Positions 35,371-46,624 of a DNA stretch of 64,000 nt are shown one piece after another. The number at the start of each line of letters is the position of its first letter. Within the stretch, counting starts at the first letter, position 1. Location of the stretch: assembly GCF_037325665.1 (NCBI RefSeq), contig NC_090251.1, positions 30,509,326 to 30,573,325 on the forward strand. Direction: 5' to 3'. The notes under the pieces are model-generated. The model was not told where the DNA came from, made no database searches, and saw nothing but the letters and a program-made list of their open reading frames with translations. This DNA comes from Littorina saxatilis. Its lineage: Eukaryota; Mollusca; Gastropoda; Littorinimorpha; Littorinidae. Both the position numbers and the translations under genes were made by a program.

Positions 35371-38300
35371 ATGGCGGACGGTTGTAACTCTGCGGTTGTA
35401 TCTTCTACCGAAACAGACGTTCCCCCTTTCAAACGGCGAAGGAAAGTCGGTTACTACTGTGCAGTTGCGGAGTGTAACAGCAAGCATGCTGATGGTTTTA
35501 CATTGCATCAGTTTCCTACTGATGCAGAAACTCGGCGACAGTGGATTAAATTCGTTCAAACTTGCCGAGCAGATTTCAGACCAAGTTTTGGTACGCCGAA
35601 CCAGAACTCACGGATATGCAGTCTGCACTTCACTACGGATTGCTATCCAAGAAAGATTGCACTGGCTGCAAGTTTTGGACTTAAAGCGAAGATGGTTTTA
35701 AACCATAAACCAGTGCCAACAGTGCAAAAACCGCATTGTCTGGCGCCAACAACAGTCACAACGGTGACTTGCTCGAGTACCGTGGGCGTGGCATCTGTCT
35801 CCACAGCCAGCAGCACTGTGACACAAGTAACAACGGCAGTTACAGCGCCAATTTGCTCTGCCATTGTGGCTCCAAAGCAGAGTGTTCGAGTCAGAGGAGC
35901 CTTTGCCAAAAGGGAACACCAAAGGGTACGGTAGAAAATTGTATTGTTATGAAGAATACTAATAGGTTCAGTGACACTGACAATGCCATTATTGAAAAAT
36001 TCTATAAAATTAAAAGGGCGCTGCATTTGTCAACTTTCACTGAATAAAACTTAGTACATTTGTAAGCTTTGAGTAGAAAATTCTGTTTTGATTGGCAGCG
36101 AAAGGGTTTACAACTTCCTGACTGCCAGGGAATATTGGAGTTCGGGGTGTAATAATTCACAAAAAATTCTAGCTCCAAACTGGCAGTAGGTAGGAAAGTA
36201 AAACCTATGTTATTTTTAAAGGAAATTCAACCAAGAATCTGTTTTTAGTATCTAATCATGAAAATAATGCACAAGTGCAGGACGGGTATACCCGTCCTAA
36301 GGCAGTCAAGGGGTAATTGTTTTAACTTACAAAAATACAGAAATAGAGGACTAAAGAATGATTTTAACATTGTGCTTGCAGATTCTGGAAGATGCTTTGG
36401 CAGTTGGGCCTTGTGAATGTGATGTAAAACCTAAACCATCTGACCATCATACAGCTGATTTGTCAGGATCTTGTGATGGAGCTAGTGAAACTGACAAACC
36501 TTCGCCAGTGTATGCAAGCACTCAGACAGAGGTAGGCATTGCATTTTTAAATTTTTTTTATTGTATAGACAGTACAGATCTGCTTGTTCCCAATCCCACA
36601 GTAATTCATTGCAGTACTTAGTCATTCACACTTCTTATCAAGCATATTATAGCTGACACTGTAACTACTAAATGTGAGGCTGATCCACTTTGGCACACAT
36701 TTGTATCTGATTCAGAGTTTGTAATTTTAGCAGTGTTTATTGATAAGTCATTGGATACATGTGTTGCACTTGCAGACCCTGTAATTGTATTCATGTACAT
36801 ATATATTGTCACTTTGTGTCACATGCTGTTCCGAATTGATGTGAATGAGTAAATATATCTAGATCTGTCAGTGAAATACTCTACTAACTTATCCATTGAG
36901 CAACTGTTATTGTATTATCATCATTTTCTAGCAGATTTTTTGCATAAATTGGTGACAATATTTTACTTCAGACACACCGCAGGATAAAAAGAAACAAGAA
37001 AATTCAAGTCACCCCAAAGGCTGCACAGAAAAGTAAGTAAATTATTAAAAAAAAGTGGTGGTGGTGGTCCTGTTTATATATATTATGGTGTGTGTGTATG
37101 GGTGGTGGGTCAATTAATTATTTTCAGACAAGACGTCACAAGAGTAGTCAGGAAAGTTTTAGACTTTAGACTATTTCTGGATATCAAGTATCAACTGTCA
37201 TAAGGGACTGGGTGGCCGAGTGGTAACGCGCTTGCGCTCGGAAGCGAGAGGTTGCGTGTTCAGGCCTGGGTCAGGCCGCAATTTTCTCCCCCCTTTCCTA
37301 ACCTAGGTGGTGGGTTCAAGTGCTAGTCTTTCGGATGAGACGAAAAACCGAGGTCCCTTCGTGTATACTACATTGGGGTGTGCACGTTAAAGATCCCACG
37401 ATTGACAAAAGGGTCTTTCCTGGCAAAATTGTATAGGCATAGATAAAAATGTCCATCAAATACCCGTGGGACTTGGAATAAAGTAAACAAATTCCATCTC
37501 ACACGGCATTAAGTCTCAGGAAACATGAATACACGCATGCAGGAAAAAAAAATAAAACTATGGGTAGCGCCGTATGTATGGCAGCTCGCTTTCCCCGGGG
37601 AGAAAGCAGCCCGAATTTCCATGAGGGTAACCTCACTGGAGTGGTATTCAAGAAGAAAAAGAATTTGAGGTGGTTTCAGATTCTGAAGCCGTTTTAGCTA
37701 CTACGCTTTAACTTCCGATTTTAACTGGCATTCACGAGTCCCCCTCCGAACGCTGTTAGCTAACAAGGTTGTCTATTTATAAACCACGGGGTTTCCCTCA
37801 CTTCCTGTTCAGTGCGCACGGGCAGTAGGTCTTATCCGCCTTCATTGCTTTTATTCCGCGAACGAACACGTGTGCATTACATTTACTTTAGTCGATATGT
37901 ACGGAACATCCATCGGACAAGCGAAAGCGCAGGCACACGAGGAAGAGATGGAGGGGAAGAGGAAACGAAGTGCTAACTGGACTGACAGCGAAACGCCGAC
38001 AAATACTAGATACTGCTCGCGAAAGATTTCAACCGATGCTCGATCATACCGGCTTGTGGTGAAAACGTGCTCGCGTCTTTTACAGTGTCCAATTTCTTCT
38101 ACTGATTCCGTGGCCGAACGGTTCTCACATTCGCCTAATGCGCGATTGAGTCGAGTTCAAATCACCATCTGTCCGTAATTTTTTTTACTCTTTCAGTCTT
38201 TGGCATTTGTTTATTTTTGTATATTTTCTTCATGTGCAAAAGAGTACTTTATAATAGCAAATTGATTAAAAAAAAAAATTAGGCAGGAATGGGTTTTTGT

Positions 38301-39769
38301 TTTGTTTTTTGGGGGGGGGGGGGGTTACCATGATATTAATTTATTGAACTTTGATTTTAAAAAAAATATGAAGAAGGATGCTCCCCGCTTAAAAAAAACA
38401 AAGGTAAAAGAGAAGACAAAAAAAAATAAAACTTTCTGTACAAATCTACATCGTCATATTTATCCACAGGATGAATGCGATCCCGGAAAATTCTTCTCAG
38501 ATTTCTTCTCTCGGCATATTCCAACATCATGAAGGCCGCCATCTTGAATCACGAAGATAACACGGTGTTAGCGATTGTAGAGACGAGGGGTAGGTCCTGT
38601 AACTTTGAAGGCGTCACGTGACTTTGGCGGGTCACAACGGGCTTTCGTGAATGCCGATTAGCGCGACTTACAGCTCAAACAGCGCCACCATGCGGCCAAG
38701 TGGCGCTGAAGAGGTTTCTTGAATACCAGTCCCGGACTGTAAATCTTATCCAATCCAATCCAATCCAATAATCTGCAGTTTTTTAATGTACAGATGATAT
38801 GTCTTTAGCAGACTGATAGTTTTTGCTTAATGATAGTAAGCCTTAAAATGAGCACTATACCTGCTAGCACTATGCAAAAGTGTACATGTGTGGGGGTTGG
38901 TATTGTGCACTCATCCTATCACATTTCAGTTGGAGATACTAAGAGGAATTTCTTTGCAGTATGTTGTGCTCTGTCAATAATTACCACAATTGTGTCAAAG
39001 CAGGTAGGCAATAGAGATATGGAACTTGCAATTACAAAATACTGTACCTTGTCAAATGAAACACTGTTTCAGGACAGTCATAGCTGCTCTGCATTTTAAC
39101 GAAAACAACAACAGACTGCAGGCTTCTGACCAGACCGGAAAGGAACGCTACAGTTTGGTCTACAGGAAATCAAAGAAGGACTATTCCATCCAGGAAGTGA
39201 AAGTGGATTGCACCTTTGGTAAATGTTCTTTTACTCTCACAAGCTCAGACTTTTGGTACAAAAGTTATTTTTGTGTTGTTCGGTTTGCAAGTACAAAATA
39301 ATGGCCCATTGGATAAGCATGAAAGAGGTAGAAGAATAACTTCCAAACATTTAAGTTAATGGAGATCAGAGAGTAAGGAAGAAGACAAATAGCAATCAAT
39401 GTCACAAATGTATTGCAACATTTTTTTTTCTTTGGCTGCTCAAAGAAAATAAAGAGAAACCATTTTTATACACATTCATACAAGAGCAATCCATACAACA
39501 GTGCAGGGGAAGGTAACACTAACAGCCACAGAAGATTATGCCTATTTCAAAGTTGGTGGAGGGTCACTTAATAAAGTTCTCATTTGTTTGCAGCTTATGT
39601 GGGGAGACTGATGGAACGAGTGGTGGACTTGGCCTCTACACACAGCATCCAAGACATGGAACGGTCCATCAAGCAGTTGCCTCCGCCCCTTTGTGAACAA
39701 TATGCCAAGCCTAACAAAGAACAGGCAGTCAGAGCACTAAAGTCTCGGTACAGCTACAAGGGGTGCTAA
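35371..39769 (+). CDS. THAP-domain protein, five exons, about 363 aa
   Basis: Exons 35371-35925, 36382-36531, 36972-37036, 39073-39218 and 39594-39769 have GT-AG borders and matching phases. The ATG at 35371 sits in CATCATGGCG. Residues 30-86 form a C2CH THAP zinc finger (C30, C35, C83, H86) with the expected HQFP and W58. THAP domains bind DNA in the nucleus and occur in host regulators and in P- and Kolobok-type transposases. A Thr/Val/Ser-rich linker follows, then exon 2 ending YASTQTE and a basic exon 3. Exons 4-5 carry ALHFNENNNRLQA, YSLVYRKSKKDY, TFAYVGRLMERVVDL and PPPLCEQYAKPNKEQA ... SRYS. I recall a similar C-terminal module from uncharacterised invertebrate and fish proteins; function unknown. 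Intron 3 is enlarged by a SINE and a TIR element. The exon 3 donor was chosen for phase (GTAAAT rather than the stronger GTAAGT four bases earlier). Confidence 0.75.
37206..38765 (+). mobile_element. tRNA-headed SINE split by a TIR element
   Basis: The head GGGTGGCCGAGTGGTAACGC is a tRNA-like A-box region. The core has CTTTCGGATGAGACGAAAAA and CGAGGTCCCTTCGTG, and the body ends GGGTAACCTCACTGGA at 37640. The tail GACTGTAAATCTTATCC and (AATCC)n resumes at about 38734. The short copy at 9612-9651 shows that these two pieces are contiguous in an uninterrupted element. Located in intron 3 of the THAP gene. Confidence 0.75.
37641..38733 (+). mobile_element. TIR element of about 1.1 kb, possibly PIF/Harbinger-like
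   Basis: The ends are inverted: TGGTATTCAAGAA on the left, TTCTTGAATACCA on the right, with a second inverted match (GGCATTCACGA, near 37720 and 38650). It splits the SINE, with GGA on both sides. A frame at 37870-38178 starts EEEMEGKRKRSANWTDSE, which resembles the opening of Myb/SANT-like proteins carried by PIF/Harbinger elements, then decays. A transposase is not visible. Confidence 0.5.
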
Positions 39770-39859
39770 TACGACCACATGTAGTCAGGACCTGTAGATG
39801 TGAATGTTTCACCTTCACAACTGCTTCAAAATATCTACTGGCACAATAGTAAACTGTTA

Positions 39860-39975
39860 AAAGAACTAGTTTTCGGGTTCCAAATATCCTGTGTAATTGC
39901 CTGTAGCGTTAGGAAAGGTTTCCCGGATCTTCCTGACAGCAGAAGCAGGGAGAGTTACTCGTACATCCTTGCCCA
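39860..39975 (+). pseudogene. Possible last-exon relic of a P2X7-C-like domain
   Basis: The frame FQISCVIACSVRKGFPDLPD resembles the late motif of the P2X7 intracellular domain (human: ILPSCCRWRIRKEFP). It lies on the plus strand, opposite in orientation to the P2X7-like exons at 40.5-41.5 kb. It could be an inverted relic or chance. Confidence 0.25.
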
Positions 39976-40486
39976 GCCATCCCCATGCAAACTTTGCCAG
40001 CATACGGTATGCAGTGTAGCGGTAGCGACTGCACACAGACAAAATTAGGCATGCTATGTAATGTCCATGTACATAGTACTTTCCAAGTAAACTAAAAATA
40101 CATGAATATCAGGCAGCAGACATCTTTCCCATGTATACTGTATCACATGGTGTCGATGATAAAATTTACATTGCAGCAAGATATTTGGTTTGGGTGTAAA
40201 TGTTATTTTAAAACCCTTACACTGGTGCAATTCTGCAACACAGGTTACATAGCCACTGGTGAATTAACAGGGAGAAAAATAAAGAAAAACGATCATATAG
40301 GTTTTCGCATTCATGGGAGGTAATCGGAACCGACCAAACAGACTGAGCCAGTAACGCGACATATGTCGTGACAACCAGGTGACAGTTTAGGAAAAGTAGC
40401 GCGACATATGTAAATGAATCTATTACATTGAACCATGATTTGTAATTTTGCTCCTTGATATATTATATATATATACCTGTTTTCAT

Positions 40487-41502
40487 CAGCTATATCTCTT
40501 CCATACTGTTGCTGGCACCATCTGTAGCAAGTACGAAGTAGTAGATATCCAGACACACTGACTGGAATCCTGGGTGATGAGTTATGCAGTTCACACCTTT
40601 TCTCATCAAGGCTTCCATTTGCTCCATTTCTGTGCAACAGCGACATTCTTTGATTGTGTCCATGAGCTCACAGTTGTCACAATGACACCTAGTGCATAAG
40701 AAGAGGAGAGGAGAGGAAAATAAAATTGTTTGCACAAATCTACTTACTCTGTCAGTCTGCGTTTTGGTTTTTGATCAATAAAATATTCTTTAAATCAAAT
40801 CAACTTCACTTGTGTTTGATTCTTTTCCCCATCTGTGTGCAAAAATTTGATTCCAATCATGTTGCTCAATTTAACACTGATGTGTTTGGTCAGTTCTTCA
40901 ATATTCACATGCAACTTTCCTTTAAAAAAAAAACAACAAAAAAAAACACATTCAATCCTGGTGATACAAAGACACACAAACATGACAATCCTATGGAAAA
41001 AAAGAAACAAACTCAAGTACTACAATTCCACAAACTAAAAAAAAAGATCCTGTTGCTATTCACAGAGGAGATGATATTGAAAGTTCTGCACTGATGAAAA
41101 ATAAACGCATGAAATGAACACTGAGTTGATTGTTGACAGTGATTGTTAACTTTCAATAGTTGGTATTCTATGCCTAGCTTTGTTGTGTTCAGATCTTCAA
41201 AATCTCTGATAATGTAAGCAAACAGTGTCACAAAATGGTAAGTAATCGCACAGTGTGAAATTTACCAATGCATCGAGTTCAGACGACTTGGGTCCACTTG
41301 GCACTTGGTCATGTGCCTGTCTTTCTCCTTCACTGCCATCATTGTCGCTACTCGAAATCTGAGGCTCAAACTGGTATGGTTGAGGGGCTCCACAAGATTG
41401 TGATTGTGTTTGGAACACGTTCATCTCTAAATCCGAGTCGAAATCGCTGCTTTCACACGAGAGTTGCAATGCAACGTCTCTCTCTGCTTCGCTTGTCGCC
41501 AT
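40487..41502 (-). pseudogene. P2X7 intracellular-domain-like gene, incomplete
   Basis: First exon 41502-41266: ATG in AAACATGGCG, acidic sequence ending PYQFEPQISSSDNDGS ... SSELDAL, and donor TTG|GTAAAT. A second exon from about 40692, after a long pyrimidine tract and CACTAG, reads CHCDNCELMDTIKECRCC, GVNCITHHPGFQSVCLD. This matches the Cys/His zinc-binding block of the P2X7 cytoplasmic tail (CITT, V-L motifs), a domain also found without a channel in many uncharacterised animal proteins. After VCLD the frame shifts by one base into RTCYRWCQQQYGRDIADENR, which ends at CAG|GTATAT. Exon phases 1 and 2 do not agree, so an exon is missing or the gene is dead. No channel domain is seen. Confidence 0.5.
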
Positions 41503-41689
41503 GTTTACTCTCTCAGTGTGTTCCACGTTTGACGTCACTAGCCAGGGGAGTTAAGCGATGGCAAAATTTTAAGATTGTTTCCCTTATAGTTAATTACAGG
41601 TGAGAATGAGCACTTTCAATAGCCAATTACGCGCGATCGGAGGAGATGGAACTTGATATAATTATATTTTAGCGGTCCTGTTATAAAGC

Positions 41690-42482
41690 CCTTTCCAGTG
41701 GCACAATAAAAAGTTTGCACTCTGGTTGGTCTTTAAGCTTAACATCCCAATACTTTTCATCTTTTCCTTTGTAGAAAGAGATGAACTGGGCAGAACTAGT
41801 TTAGCAGCTCTACGCTGGAGCGAGTTCAGCTTCTTCAAGTGAACTTCACTACACCCGTCCCATACTATGGAAGCATAATCAATATGGGGTTTTATGTGGG
41901 CATTGTAAAATAGTTTTCTTGTGTCTAGATTAATAATGCTTTGTAACTTTGACAAAAGAAACAGGGTTTTAGCAATTTTTTTGCAGATTCCATTGATGTG
42001 AGTCTGCCATTTGAGATTATTATCAACAGTAAGTCCCAGTAAACGGTGCTCAGCTACTTGCTCAATGGAGTGCTCATTTAGGGACAGACTCAGAGTCATT
42101 TCTGAAAGTTGATGTTTTTGGCGAGTGCTGATTATCATAGACTTTGTTTTAACTGGATTAATAAGCATACGATTTGCAGAACACCACTCAGAAACATCGT
42201 TTAGGCCCTGTTGTAATTTGTCTTGAATTTGTGCAGGGCCGCTTTTCCCTGTTGCATGTAAGGTAGTAGCCTATCATCTGCTAACATATGACACTTAACA
42301 GATTCAGACTGTAGGTACAAGGGCAAATCATTTATATAGATGCAAAATAATACAGGTCCCAAAACAGACCCCTGTGGCACTCCACATTTCACAGTGCCCT
42401 GAGATGAGTACGTATCGTGTACGTATACAGATTGAACCCTCTCTCTAAGATAAGAGTTAAAAAAAGGGACAGTGCTTGAACT
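41690..42482 (-). mobile_element. LINE reverse transcriptase fragment
   Basis: On the minus strand the order is FNSYLRERVQSVYV, GVPQGSVLGPVLFCIYINDL, the catalytic HMLADDR, then CSANRMLINPVKTKSM, HRLLGLTVDNNLKWQTHI and LQRRAAKLVL. One frame change lies between the ADD block and the NPVKTK block (about 42200). The 5' end abuts a (GA)n tract. The 3' part stops near LKTNQSANFLL. The rest of this protein appears at 35.0-35.2 kb, showing a shared family. Confidence 0.85.
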
Positions 42483-42485
42483 GTT

Positions 42486-42487
<2 letters not shown>

Positions 42488-42527
<40 letters not shown>

Positions 42528-42564
42528 CGAGACTGAGAGAGAGAGAGAGACTGACTGAGAGAGC

Positions 42565-42621
<57 letters not shown>
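42488..42621. repeat. (GA)n microsatellite
   Basis: Interrupted GA repeat adjoining the LINE. 42622-43520 shows no gene that I can support. Confidence 0.95.
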
Positions 42622-42625
<4 letters not shown>

Positions 42626-43525
42626 ATTGACAGTGACAATTATATATTTTTCGATAGCAACAAATAAGCCTAGATATTCCGGGCAAGCAGATAAGCGGAG
42701 AAAACGAAAGTAGAATCGTTGCGTGTCGTCGAAATATTTGAACAGAGTAGTTTCCCTTGCTGAACGCGTGCCGATACAAGCATGTCGCATACTGTCGCAC
42801 ATCGTTCGATACACAGTCAGAGACTATAGAGTATACAGAGACGCTTCATCCTTCTTTGCGCTGCGGTGCGAAAGTGAGACCGGCCAGCCAGCGCGCGGGA
42901 AAAGAGCCACTCCCTGCCGCACAAGGAAGTTCGCGTATAGCGGCTGCTGTCGGCTGTGTTTATATCACGTTTATATTAACATACTGTCTATTCTGTCCGG
43001 CTGACAGTGCTGCAAAAAGTAACTGAACGAAAAATATGTTTGTTTGTGAACATCCTTTTTAAATGACCATAAAAACACCGCAAAAAATGGTGTAGATTAA
43101 AATTAAATCAAATTTACTTAGGCGGCAATACCCGCTGCATCGCTGTAGTTACATGCAAACATGATTCAAGTCAGTGTCTTTTCACGAACTAACCGTCGTT
43201 ATTTTTGTGTGTTTTAGTCAAATACAAATACATACTGTATACATGGTCACTTAAGCCTGAGAAAATATGTCAGGAATAAATCGTTAACAAAATAGTTCCC
43301 GGTCAAATCGGTAACTAAGGCATTTAGTCAACTTGGCGTCGTCCCAGCAATTCTAAAGTGAAATGGGTAGTCAATTGCACGGTGCTAAGAAATTATCATG
43401 TAAGGGAAAACTGTAAAATACAGCAACTTAAACAACATTATTGTGACCTAGCTGACTTTAATTAAAGAATCTTGATCGATCGATGATTGTCTTATTTCTT
43501 ATCGGTTGCTTCTTTCTTGTTCAGA

Positions 43526-43527
<2 letters not shown>

Positions 43528-43583
<56 letters not shown>

Positions 43584-43714
43584 TTTTTTTCCTAGTCATA
43601 GTTATAGTAAAATAGTTTAGTCCCTCTTTAGGGCGAGGGCCAGATGCAAAAAAGCATATCTATGCTTATTCTTGTCACCCTCGAAAAATAAAGATTTGTC
43701 ATTGTCATTGTCAT

Positions 43715-43761
<47 letters not shown>

Positions 43762-43807
43762 TACACACACACACACACACGCATACACACGCAGGCACAC
43801 ACACACG

Positions 43808-43842
<35 letters not shown>
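43528..43842. repeat. (CT)n, retroposon tail with (ATTGTC)n, (CT)n and (CA)n
   Basis: CT tract at 43528-43576. A retroposon 3' end then runs from about 43600 to 43718 (GGGCGAGGGCCAGATGCAAA ... AAAATAAAGATTTGTCATTG with a (TCATTG)n tail). A second CT tract (43717-43753) and a CA tract (43765-43842) follow. Confidence 0.8.
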
Positions 43843-43845
<3 letters not shown>

Positions 43846-44149
43846 AATTGAGATGAATTAACGAGGTACGGACCGACTGGATGACACTTTGAACAGCAGC
43901 GTCACAAGTATTCTAGTTTGAGAAGTTTTCGACTTTTGCGCTTGGACGAAGAATAGAATCAATTGTTCAGTTGTCCTTCAAAACAAAATTAAGCCTGATG
44001 TTAATTAAACAACTGCGCAATCACATTGTTGAGTTTGTGTACAGTGTGTGTTTTCTCTGTTCTGGTAGAATACACGCAGTTCGACGCTACACTTTTTACT
44101 GATTTTCCGACATTTAACGAGAGAAAAAAAACAAAAAAACAATCCTCAC

Positions 44150-44259
44150 TTGCTCTCTTCCTCAGGAAATTTGAACATCCTGAAGCCTTTGGCATGTGAG
44201 TTTGAGCAATTGATGGCCAAAGACCATGCCCCGCTGTGTTTTCTTTTTGGTGCGGCCAT
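44150..44259 (-). pseudogene. THAP-like first exon lacking the first zinc ligand
   Basis: On the minus strand, ATG (44259, context ACCATGG) opens MAAPKRKHSGAWSLAINCSN, then SHAKGFRMFKFPEEESK, ending at a good donor AA|GTGAGG. The alignment to THAP starts (C-x4-C-S/N, F-x-FP) is clear, but the first Cys is Ser (TCT where TGT is expected). No following exon was found downstream. Either a decayed copy or a divergent gene. Confidence 0.45.
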
Positions 44260-44990
44260 GGTTGTGCTGCACGATATCGCTACTGCTGTGGAAAGGGAAA
44301 GTAGGTTTTTACATGTTTCCGCGTGGTGGCGCCACGGGGCTTCCTGTTTCAATTTTCAGCGCCGAATGAAGCGTCTCTGTGTACTCTACAGTCTCTGACA
44401 CAGTCGAGGTTTGTGTGCATCGTAAGGTTTTATGTTACCAAGGTATTTTTCAACAGCTGCACTAGCTCGAGCACAAACTTTATAACTCCAGAACTGTCTG
44501 GTTTTATCTGGACGTTCCGATCTTGCCTCAGAATCCAGGAATCGGAGATTGAATATAATTGCTGCAAGTTTTCGTTGGTAAGTTATTTCAAGTGGAACGA
44601 GTTATTAACTTATTTCATCGTTGTAATGGTGTCAAAAAGTACACGTCCAGTACATGTTTGGTGTACCTACCCGTACATCACTGATGCGTGTCTGGAATTT
44701 TGCCCCTGTATGAAGTGAACTTTGCGGTCGCTAAAGCTGGTTGTGATAACCGGTTTGTACTTTGCCTTTTAAGAGCCACTTAAACTGTTCTGGTGTCCAG
44801 CAGGGACCTATAGGTCTATGTGTCCAGTAATGAATGGGAGGGTGTCATGTGAATTCTTCGGCTTTATGAATGTATCGGTACAGTTGAACGCTTTTCAATA
44901 CCACAGCTTACGGGACCGGTGGAAACTGGTTGTATGGGAGAGGAATCCGTCTTTGCAATCTCGACGTCAGACGAAGCACAGAGAGCACAT
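44260..44990. other. No gene seen
   Basis: Contains medium-length plus-strand frames without a recognised domain. Possibly the divergent promoter side of the THAP-like exon. Confidence 0.3.
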
Positions 44991-44991
44991 G

Positions 44992-45078
44992 TTCTCTCTC
45001 TCTCTCTCTCACTCTCCGAGTCTCTCTCTCCCTCTCTCTCTCTCTCCCCCTCTCACTCTCTCTCTTTCTTTCTCTCTT
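44992..45078. repeat. (CT)n microsatellite
   Basis: Interrupted CT repeat. The following 1.4 kb (45079-46500) shows short CT runs (45709-45728) and no gene. Confidence 0.9.
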
Positions 45079-46500
45079 ATTTTCATTACCAGATAACCCT
45101 TTTTATTACTCACACATATTATGACATACAGTGATATACACACACACATATTCTTGATTAGGCATACTGAGTATCATACTCTGGTGCAATGTATTAATTT
45201 TCTGTAATTGATTTTTAAACTGCAGTGTATGCCGATGTGCATGGTATTATTTCAGCTCAGTTTTGTGCAATCTTCGTATTAATAAGCCAACTTTACACAA
45301 CAAACGAACTCGCGTGTTTTCCCCTGTGCGATGCATTTTATGTACATTTAATGATTAATAATATGGCTATATATATTAGGCCTAGCGCAGAACCGCCCGA
45401 GGTGACATCCGACTCATTCCCGCGTGGTGGAGGGTCACAAATAATTATAACTTTTCTGTGTCTGTTTATTATTCAGCCATTGTAGATTATACTCCCTTTT
45501 TAGGGATGTATCTAAGTATTATGCTTACTTCTAAGGTAGCCTACAGGTATAACCCTCGTGAATCATTTTTTTTTTGTTCACATCTCACTTCGGTCACACT
45601 AGCAATTTTCTAAAGTGGTATTTTTTTTAATATAAATATGAATGGTGGCTTGGTTCATTCTCTTTCTTACACTTTCGATCCTTACAGTCTCTCTTCCTCA
45701 GGTTCTGTTTCTCTCTCTCTCTCTCTCTGTCGGGTGACACAGACTACTGATCAATAGCAATTAGTCACCAACCATGCACCATTGCACAGTTTAGAGAATG
45801 AGTGGTCGATTCAGACAACAAACACTCCATCAGTTTAGACTGAAAATGACTCCCAACAGATGGTTTGTCTTGTTCATTTTTCAGCAAAAACTGTTGGGGA
45901 TATATACTTTTTAAGTGATTGTCTTGTCTTAAAAGTTGCTCAGGTGGTCACCAGGCACAGGTGGTGATGGTTGAAAGTTAAACACAATAAAGTTGAGTGT
46001 ACAAAAAGTAAGGGCAACGTGTACATTAAATCTTCTGCTAAATTGCTTTGGTGTCAGCTGCTGCTATCTTCTTGGCCACTTCGCACATGGATTGCTATAC
46101 CCTTGACAAGGCTTGCCATCTCCCCCAAGATATATATTCCATCCTTCACCTAAAACATCACCCCATCCCCACCTTCCCCAACCTTCTCTCCCCATTGCGG
46201 TAAAGGCCCACTCTGCCTCCTGAAAACAGCTTGCTTTACTCTCTCAGATCTGGTCAGGCTTTTGCATGAGATAAGACCATCCCTCCACTTGGTCACATAC
46301 CAAAATTGAACAATGTTGGTGTTCTCTGTCCACAGTGGTATGTTTTCAAGAATTAATTTTGTAACACTAATAGCCGCCTTTTGGGGAAATTAATTCCTCA
46401 GAAAGTAGTCGGGGTGTTGATTTTTTTTGGTACAGTGGTAGCTGCGATGGAATTGAAAGGACACCCTCGGGACCAGACAAAAGTGTCGTAACATTTTTAT

Positions 46501-46620
46501 TTTATTTATATGGGAGATTTATATAGCGCTTGACGTTCTCTAAGCGCTTTACATATTAATTTCTGCCGTGTGAGATGGATTTTTTTACACAATATATCAC
46601 GCATTCACATCGGCCAGTAA
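46501..46620 (-). mobile_element. SINE 3' end, antisense
   Basis: Shares GCGCTTGACGTTCTCTAAGC, TTTACATATTAATTTCTGCC, GTGTGAGATGG and CGCATTCACATCGGCCAGTA with the end of the SINE at 32888. Truncated to about 120 bp. Confidence 0.75.
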
Positions 46621-46624
46621 TTCT

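Noticed and set aside
41268-41603. 111-codon plus-strand frame
   Set aside because: It overlaps the antisense of the P2X7-like first exon, whose motif and splice site are better supported.
44323-44718. 131-codon plus-strand frame opposite the THAP-like exon
   Set aside because: No recognisable domain; hydrophobic and Cys-rich composition looks random.
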